Assembly: GCA_002353975.1 (NCBI GenBank)
Contig: DEKQ01000070.1
Span: forward strand, 8,531-24,502
Direction of reading: 5' to 3'
DNA from: Prevotellaceae bacterium UBA2718
Lineage (GTDB): Bacteria > Bacteroidota > Bacteroidia > Bacteroidales > Bacteroidaceae
Length of the DNA stretch: 15,972 nt
Shown: in pieces, positions 7,198 through 12,325 of the stretch
Layout: every line of letters starts with the position of its first letter
Numbering within the stretch: the first letter of the stretch is position 1
Program-made: the position numbers and the translations under genes
The notes under the pieces: model-generated
The model's input: only the letters and a program-made list of their open reading frames with translations
The model's database searches: none
Told to the model about the DNA's origin: nothing

Positions 7198-9747
7198 TTA
7201 CATTTCTACGATGACGGTGTGATGGCCTGGTGTGGCCTTGATTATGTTGCTCTCGATGGGGAAACCATCGAGCACTATGCGGGTGATGCCGCTCTCCTTG
7301 CCGTTGGGGTTCTTTACGGTGATGTCAAAGGCTGCATCACGCAGCTGACGATGAACGGAATACTCATTGAGCGTAGAGGGAATGCAGGGGTCTATCTCCA
7401 GTCCGTCGAAGGTAGGCCTGATTCCTAAGATATATTGTGTAATGGTGAGCCAGTTCCACGCTGCCGTTCCGGTCAGCCAAGAGTTCTTGCCCTCTCCGGG
7501 CTTGGCGGCTTCCTTTCCTGCCACCATCTGACAGTAAACATAAGGCTCCACCTTGTGCAGCGCTTGGTCCTCTATCCATGCAGGGGCAATCTTCGTGTAG
7601 TGCTGCCAGGCATCATTGCCGCGACGTGCTACGGTCTCGCCGATAATAACCCAAGGATTGTTGTGGCAGAAGATGCCTCCATTCTCCTTATAACCGGCAG
7701 GATAGGAGGAAATCTCGCCCATCTCAATGTGGTAGCGGGTAAAGGCGGGATAGTTGAGCACCATGCCGTGCTCGCAGTCCAGCAGACGCTTGCATGAGTC
7801 CAGTGACTTATCAACCATGCCATCCTCGAGGCCTATGCCTGCCATAGTGCAGAAGCCCTGTGACTCAATGAAGATCTTTCCTTCCTCATTCTCGCTTGAG
7901 CCGATTTTGTTGCCATAGTAGTCGTATGCACGCAGATACCACTCGCCGTCCCAGCCGTACTGCTTCACGGCCTCAACCATCTTGTCGATGCACTGCTGGG
8001 CGCGGCGGGCTTCTTCGTTATACCCGACGGAGAACCGTCGGGCACTGTGGCTTGACTGCTGGTGGCTCAACTCGCTTAGATGCTCGGCACAGTGGCGGCA
8101 AAGTTCCACGTACTGTTTGCCGGTGAAGATAAACAGGCCGGCAATCATCAGAGACTCAGCCTTGCTGCCCTCACTGTTGTTCTCGGTAGTCTGGAATGAC
8201 TCGTTTGGGTCTTTTGAAAAGCAATTCAGGTTGAGACAGTCGTTCCAGTCAGCGCGACCGATGAGTGGCAGTCCGTGAGGTCCGAGGTTCTCCACGACAT
8301 GATTGAACGAGATGCGCAGGTGCTCCATCAGCGTCACCTCAGTGCCGGGCTCGTTGTCAAAGGGTACCATCTCATTGAGAATAGAATAGTCACCCGTCTC
8401 CTTAATATATGCCACGGTGCCGAAGATGAGCCAGCAGGGGTCATCATTGAATCCGCCGCCGATGTCATTGTTTCCGCGTTTGGTCAGAGGCTGATACTGG
8501 TGGTAGCAGCCACCGTCGGGGAATTGTGTTGATGCAATGTCGATGATGCGCTGACGGGCACGGCTTGGAACCTGATGTACGAAGCCGACCAAGTCCTGGT
8601 TAGAGTCACGGAAACCCATGCCGCGACCTACGCCGCTCTCGAAGAAGCTGGCCGAGCGTGAGAAATTGAAGGTAATCATGCACTGGTATTGGTTCCAGAT
8701 GTTCACCATGCGGTTCAGCCGCTCATCGCTGCTGCTTACTGTAAACTTGTCTAACAACTCGTCCCACATCTGTCGCAGCTCATTAAAGGCGGCATCCACT
8801 GCCTCTACTGTAGAGAAGCGTGCAATCACCTCGTGGGCTTTTTTCTTGTTGACAAGAGTCACATCGCTATCCTGTGAGGAGATAATCTCCCCCGCCTTCT
8901 TGCGCATAATATCTTCAGAAGAGAACTTCTCGTCCTCTGCGTTCTCCACATATCCTAAGAGGAAGATATAATCCTTGGACTCGCCCGGCTGCAGTTCCAC
9001 CTCTATATAATGTGATGCGATGGGACTCCATCCATGAGCCACGGACTGACTTGAGCGTCCCTCAACGACACACTGAGGGTCAGCAAACTCATTATACAGA
9101 CCGATGAACGACTCGCGATCAGTGTCATAGCCCTGAATCTCCGCATTGGTCACGGTATAATAGGCATAGTGGTTGCGGCGTTCCTTGTATTCTGTCTTAT
9201 GATAGATAGTAGCGCCCTCTATCTCCACCTCGCCCGTTGACCAGTTGCGCTGGAAGTTCTCCATGTCTGTGGCAGCGTTCCACAGGCACCACTCCGTAAG
9301 CGAGAACAGCTTGACACACTTCTTCTCGCCAGTGGTATTCCTGAGTGTCAGCTTCTGCACCTCTGCCCAGGTCTTCAGCGGAACGAAGAAGAGTACGCTT
9401 GCCTCTATGCCGTTCTTGCTGCCCGTAATGCGTGTGTAGTTCATGCCGTGGCGGCACTCATAGCTATCAAGAGGTGTGCGGCAGGGTTTCCATCCGGGAT
9501 TCCAGACGGTGCCCCCATCGTTGATATAGAAATAGCGACCGCCATTGTCCATAGGCACACCATTATAGCGATAGCGCGTGATGCGACGGAACTTAGCATC
9601 CTTATAGAAACTATATCCACCTGCCGTATTGGATATCAGGCTAAAGAAATCCTCATTGCCCAGATAGTTTATCCAAGGGAATGGTGTGGCGGGGTCATTG
9701 ATGACATACTCGCGGTTCTTGTCGTCGAAATAGCCAAATGTTTTCAT
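7198..9747 (-). CDS. cbp: GH94 cellobiose phosphorylase
   Basis: The 849-residue protein has no signal peptide and should be cytoplasmic. It converts cellobiose plus phosphate to alpha-glucose 1-phosphate and glucose with inversion. It matches the Cellulomonas gilvus enzyme, as I recall that sequence, nearly end to end: an N-terminal beta-sandwich with TPFPWINYLG, GGYSFYKDAKFRRITRYRYN and GGRYFYINDGG, a linker, and an (alpha/alpha)6 barrel with GVGRGMGFRDSNQDLVGFVH, YHQYQPLTKRGNNDIGGGFN and IGRADWNDCLNLN. Asp503 in WNDC is the expected general acid. The C-terminal part keeps GYKENGGIFCHNNPWVI and KNSWLTGTAAWNW. This pattern fits cellobiose phosphorylase better than cellodextrin or chitobiose phosphorylases. 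It is somewhat longer than the roughly 822-residue homologue, and the excess is largely a segment around residues 553-580 rich in Ser, His, Gln and Arg. It is preceded by a 38-bp gap and followed by the symporter gene 6 bp away. Confidence 0.93.
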   Translation of the reverse strand: MKTFGYFDDKNREYVINDPATPFPWINYLGNEDFFSLISNTAGGYSFYKDAKFRRITRYRYNGVPMDNGGRYFYINDGGTVWNPGWKPCRTPLDSYECRHGMNYTRITGSKNGIEASVLFFVPLKTWAEVQKLTLRNTTGEKKCVKLFSLTEWCLWNAATDMENFQRNWSTGEVEIEGATIYHKTEYKERRNHYAYYTVTNAEIQGYDTDRESFIGLYNEFADPQCVVEGRSSQSVAHGWSPIASHYIEVELQPGESKDYIFLLGYVENAEDEKFSSEDIMRKKAGEIISSQDSDVTLVNKKKAHEVIARFSTVEAVDAAFNELRQMWDELLDKFTVSSSDERLNRMVNIWNQYQCMITFNFSRSASFFESGVGRGMGFRDSNQDLVGFVHQVPSRARQRIIDIASTQFPDGGCYHQYQPLTKRGNNDIGGGFNDDPCWLIFGTVAYIKETGDYSILNEMVPFDNEPGTEVTLMEHLRISFNHVVENLGPHGLPLIGRADWNDCLNLNCFSKDPNESFQTTENNSEGSKAESLMIAGLFIFTGKQYVELCRHCAEHLSELSHQQSSHSARRFSVGYNEEARRAQQCIDKMVEAVKQYGWDGEWYLRAYDYYGNKIGSSENEEGKIFIESQGFCTMAGIGLEDGMVDKSLDSCKRLLDCEHGMVLNYPAFTRYHIEMGEISSYPAGYKENGGIFCHNNPWVIIGETVARRGNDAWQHYTKIAPAWIEDQALHKVEPYVYCQMVAGKEAAKPGEGKNSWLTGTAAWNWLTITQYILGIRPTFDGLEIDPCIPSTLNEYSVHRQLRDAAFDITVKNPNGKESGITRIVLDGFPIESNIIKATPGHHTVIVEM
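8023..8042. repeat. Perfect 8-bp hairpin inside the GH94 gene
   Basis: The arms are cccgacgg (8023-8030) and ccgtcggg (8035-8042), separated by agaa. It encodes the residues ARRFSVG (569-575), within a segment that looks like an insertion relative to other cellobiose phosphorylases. The perfect pairing and position suggest a short palindromic element inserted in frame, but this is inferred from one copy. Confidence 0.5.
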
Positions 9748-9775
9748 CTCTTTGTTTGTTCTGTTGCGAATTTAC

Positions 9776-9796
9776 TCTTCACTCTTCACTTTTCAC
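9776..9796. repeat. Heptamer tandem repeat spanning the GH5 stop codon
   Basis: There are three 7-bp units: TCTTCAC, TCTTCAC and TTTTCAC (minus strand GTGAAAA, GTGAAGA, GTGAAGA). The TGA stop of the second GH5 gene (9786-9788) lies within the array, so the last residues (GEK) are encoded by it. It may be a site of slipped-strand length change. Confidence 0.6.
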
Positions 9797-10931
9797 CCTT
9801 TCCTGTCAGCAGTTCTACAAGTCCCTTGTCCTTGAAATCATCTTTCTGCTGGTCCCAGAAACCGAAGTCGGCGTCATAGCACCATGAGGTCCACGCAATA
9901 TTGTTCTCCTTGAACACCGTCAGCATGTCCTTCGTCCACTTGTATGCCAGCTCGCGGTCAACAGGCTCATATACGCCCCACTCGCCGCAGAACAGCTGCA
10001 GGTCATACTTCTTGGCTGCTGCGATAGCGTCCTTGAAGTCCTCGCGTATCTTGTTGATATCCCATACCTGTGTGGTATATTTGCCCTCGTCCAGCAGGTG
10101 CTTCACGGTGTCGGAGGCGGCCTCATAGTCTTCCTTGGAAACCAGTACGCCCGGATAGTTCACCTTACCTTTATACTGACCGATAGGAGTCCAGGGTGCG
10201 CCATAGTGTGTGAGCAGCATTGGGTTGTAGTAGTGGAATGAGAGGATGATGTTCTTGTCGCCCTCTGGCACCTTCAGATACTTCATCGTCTCATAGCCCT
10301 GCCACATGTTGCTGCCTATCACCAGTGTGCGCTGTGGCTCACGCTCGCGCAGGGCTTTGTGAACCCTGGCTATCAGCTGGTTCCACTGTTCATGCTCGTC
10401 GGCTACAGGCTCATTCATGAACTCGTATGCCACGGAGTCATTGCTGTATCCCTTCAGCATGTCTGACAGCTGGTACCACATGTTGATGAGGTCTTGCTGG
10501 GCTTTCTCTGATGAGAACAGGGTGTTGGCCTCTCCATTGCCTTCCACAACGGCATTGAAGTAATGTGAGCGTATGATATGCAAATCTACGATAACGCGCA
10601 GATTGTTCTTGATGCTCTGGTCAACGGCAAAACGGAGCAAGTCCCATGCCTCGGGCAACTTCTTGCCGTTCTCGTCCCAGAACTGTACCTCGTCGATAGG
10701 CAGTCGGATGAAGTCAAAGCCCAGTTGGTTGAGGCGTACGAAATCGTCTTCCTGGATGTGATTCTTCCTTGCTTCGCCGCGCTCCTCGCTCTGCGACAGC
10801 CAGTGGCTCATGTTTGTGCCACGATGGATTTGGAAATTGTTTACTTTGTTTGTTGTGCTTTCTGTGGAGCAAGCCATGAGAGCCAGCGCGGTTGTGGCAA
10901 TCAATGCCAGTGTAGAAAAAACTTTTCTCAT
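9786..10931 (-). CDS. GH5 family lipoprotein glycanase (probable endo-beta-glucanase)
   Basis: This 381-residue protein has a lipoprotein signal peptide (MRKVFSTLAL..., LALMAC, Cys21) and a single GH5 TIM-barrel domain of normal size. All core family residues can be placed: Arg76 in FIRLP, His118 in VDLHI, acid/base Glu174 in FMNEP, His233 and Tyr235 in SFHYYNP, nucleophile Glu317 in CGEWG, and Trp350 in TSWCYD. It should hydrolyse beta-linked glycan with retention, anchored in the outer membrane. The barrel start RGTNMSHWLS differs from the GWNLGN of the upstream GH5 protein, so the two are different subfamilies, not duplicates. The gene starts 18 bp downstream of that gene and precedes GH94. 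Its exact substrate cannot be told from sequence; the setting suggests a beta-glucan, but exo-acting or mannan-active GH5 enzymes are possible. Confidence 0.9.
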   Translation of the reverse strand: MRKVFSTLALIATTALALMACSTESTTNKVNNFQIHRGTNMSHWLSQSEERGEARKNHIQEDDFVRLNQLGFDFIRLPIDEVQFWDENGKKLPEAWDLLRFAVDQSIKNNLRVIVDLHIIRSHYFNAVVEGNGEANTLFSSEKAQQDLINMWYQLSDMLKGYSNDSVAYEFMNEPVADEHEQWNQLIARVHKALREREPQRTLVIGSNMWQGYETMKYLKVPEGDKNIILSFHYYNPMLLTHYGAPWTPIGQYKGKVNYPGVLVSKEDYEAASDTVKHLLDEGKYTTQVWDINKIREDFKDAIAAAKKYDLQLFCGEWGVYEPVDRELAYKWTKDMLTVFKENNIAWTSWCYDADFGFWDQQKDDFKDKGLVELLTGKGEK

Positions 10932-10949
10932 ATCTGTTACTATACTATT

Positions 10950-12194
10950 TTACTTTTCCATAATACCTTTTAATATCCAGTCGGCTTTCACTTTCATGCC
11001 GTCCTTGCGGTCGAAGATGCCGAATTTCTCGCTTCCGTTGCCAAAGGAGTTGTTGTCCCATACGAAGGTTGAGAAGCCGCGCTTGCGTGCCTCGCTGGTC
11101 AGGAAGCGGCAGTAGTATGTCATGTTTTCATGGATGATATCTGTTTGGCCTCCCTTATAGTGGTCGGTGACGCCCCATTCGCCAATGACGACGCCCAGTC
11201 CCTTCGCTGCCCATGTGCTGGCTACGCGGTCAAAGAAGTCTGTCATTGTCTTCTCATTGCTGGGCGATGCCTCACCGTACTGCTTGTAAGGCTCGCCCCA
11301 GAAATAGTATTTGCACTCGCCGGCATAGTCCCACGGAGTGTAGTAATGGAACTCCACGCTCATGTATTTGTTGCCGTTACCCTCTATGTCTGTGGGGATG
11401 ATGAAGTCGTTATTGTTGATTCCGAAGTCCGGATTGCATACGTATGTCTGCACGATGAGGTGACGCTGAGCGTTGTTGCCTCCCGTAGCGCGTACCACAT
11501 CTATGAATGTCTGATTGTATGAGTTCTGCACCTCCAGGTTCTCTTTCGATGGCTTCCCCCAGTTGTCCTTGACGTGTACCTCGTTGGTTCCGGCAAAGGC
11601 GACGCGATAGTCGTACTGTGCAAACTCGCTGGCGATGTTCATCCACAGCAGAGCCAGCTTCTGATTGTTCTCATCTTTATACTGAGAGTATGGACGTCCC
11701 TCCAGCCATTTGTCGTGATGAGTGTTGATGATGACCTTCATGTCGTTGTCCAGACACCATCCCACTACCTCTTTTATACGTGCCATCCACTGCTTGTCGA
11801 TGCTCATGGCGGTAGGATTGGTGATGTGGCACTGCCAGCGCACGGGTATGCGAATGGCATCGAAACCAGCGTCGCGTACGGCCTTGATAATCTTTTTGGT
11901 CACTTTGGGGTTGCCCCACGCGGTCTCGGCATTCAGGTGGTTGTCAAAAACGCCAATCTGCATTGACTCTCCGTCCTGGCCTGGAGCTGAGCACTCGAAT
12001 TGGTTACCGAGGTTCCAGCCGGCCTTGACCTGACTGTTCCACTGCTGGGCGGTGATGGCACGATTGTCTGCTGCAGGTGCGTCAGCATTGCTTGGCTGAC
12101 TCTCTGCGGCATCTGCTGAACAACTGGGCATGACGAACAGGAACGCCATTGCGAACACCATGTTGTTAAAGAAGGAAATTGTTAGCTTTTTCAT
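10950..12194 (-). CDS. GH5_4-like endo-beta-1,4-glucanase lipoprotein
   Basis: The protein is 414 residues from the chosen start at 12192-12194, which opens a lipoprotein signal (MKKLTISFFNN..., Cys25). The in-frame Met 46 codons upstream would read through the operator region and the end of the regulator gene, so it was rejected. A low-complexity Ala/Asp/Ser linker (26-47) leads to one GH5 catalytic barrel. VKAGWNLGNQFE, ETAWGNPKVTKKII and GFDAIRIPVRW are typical of subfamily 4, whose members cut cellulose derivatives, mixed-linkage glucan or xyloglucan. Catalytic residues are acid/base Glu205 (GTNEV) and nucleophile Glu339 (IGEWG), supported by Arg115, His159, His283, Tyr285 and Trp379. The residue after Asn-Glu is Val rather than the common Pro. 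It is the first gene of the operon, directly after the probable regulated promoter. The subfamily assignment was made by eye. Confidence 0.92.
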   Translation of the reverse strand: MKKLTISFFNNMVFAMAFLFVMPSCSADAAESQPSNADAPAADNRAITAQQWNSQVKAGWNLGNQFECSAPGQDGESMQIGVFDNHLNAETAWGNPKVTKKIIKAVRDAGFDAIRIPVRWQCHITNPTAMSIDKQWMARIKEVVGWCLDNDMKVIINTHHDKWLEGRPYSQYKDENNQKLALLWMNIASEFAQYDYRVAFAGTNEVHVKDNWGKPSKENLEVQNSYNQTFIDVVRATGGNNAQRHLIVQTYVCNPDFGINNNDFIIPTDIEGNGNKYMSVEFHYYTPWDYAGECKYYFWGEPYKQYGEASPSNEKTMTDFFDRVASTWAAKGLGVVIGEWGVTDHYKGGQTDIIHENMTYYCRFLTSEARKRGFSTFVWDNNSFGNGSEKFGIFDRKDGMKVKADWILKGIMEK

Positions 12195-12216
12195 CGGGTT
12201 GGTTAGTTTTTGGCTG

Positions 12217-12224
12217 CAAAGGTA
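12217..12224 (-). promoter_or_regulatory. -7 promoter box of the glucan-utilization operon
   Basis: On the minus strand the bases read TACCTTTG, an exact match to the Bacteroidota -7 consensus TAnnTTTG. Transcription would start near 12211, giving a leader under 20 nt before the ATG at 12194. No TTTG is present at the expected -33 distance; the outermost operator half-site occupies that place. This is the pattern of a promoter that needs an activator. Confidence 0.65.
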
Positions 12225-12244
12225 ATGCTTTAGGCAATACCTGT

Positions 12245-12320
12245 GGTTTGACTGCATACAAAAGGGGTTTGAAAACCTGCAAATGTCAGTTTTCAAACCC
12301 ATTTTGATAGATTTCAAACT
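12245..12320. promoter_or_regulatory. Four-half-site symmetric operator, probable binding site of the adjacent regulator
   Basis: Four half-sites are visible on the plus strand: GGTTTGA at 12245-12251 and 12266-12272, TCAAACC at 12293-12299 and TCAAACT at 12314-12320. Each pair is a direct repeat with 21-bp spacing, and the two pairs mirror each other around 12282.5. The inner pair extends to a perfect 12-bp inverted repeat (gggtttgaaaac at 12265-12276 and gttttcaaaccc at 12289-12300) with a 12-bp spacer. A 21-bp direct repeat is the spacing AraC-type dimers use at araI. The array sits between the AraC-type regulator's stop codon and the operon promoter. The inner palindrome could also act as a weak terminator for the regulator transcript, but the T-run after it is poor. 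Confidence 0.65.
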
Positions 12321-12325
12321 CTTTT

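Noticed and set aside
7198..9747. Assignment of GH94 as cellodextrin, chitobiose or cyclic-glucan phosphorylase
   Set aside because: Length, the N-terminal WINYLG/GGYSFYKDAK pattern and the WNDCLNLN region follow cellobiose phosphorylase closely; cyclic-glucan enzymes are far larger.
12265..12300. Inner 12-bp inverted repeat read as a Rho-independent terminator
   Set aside because: The stem is AT-rich, the loop is 12 nt and the following T-run is short and interrupted; the symmetric outer half-sites are better explained by an operator. A minor terminator role is not excluded.
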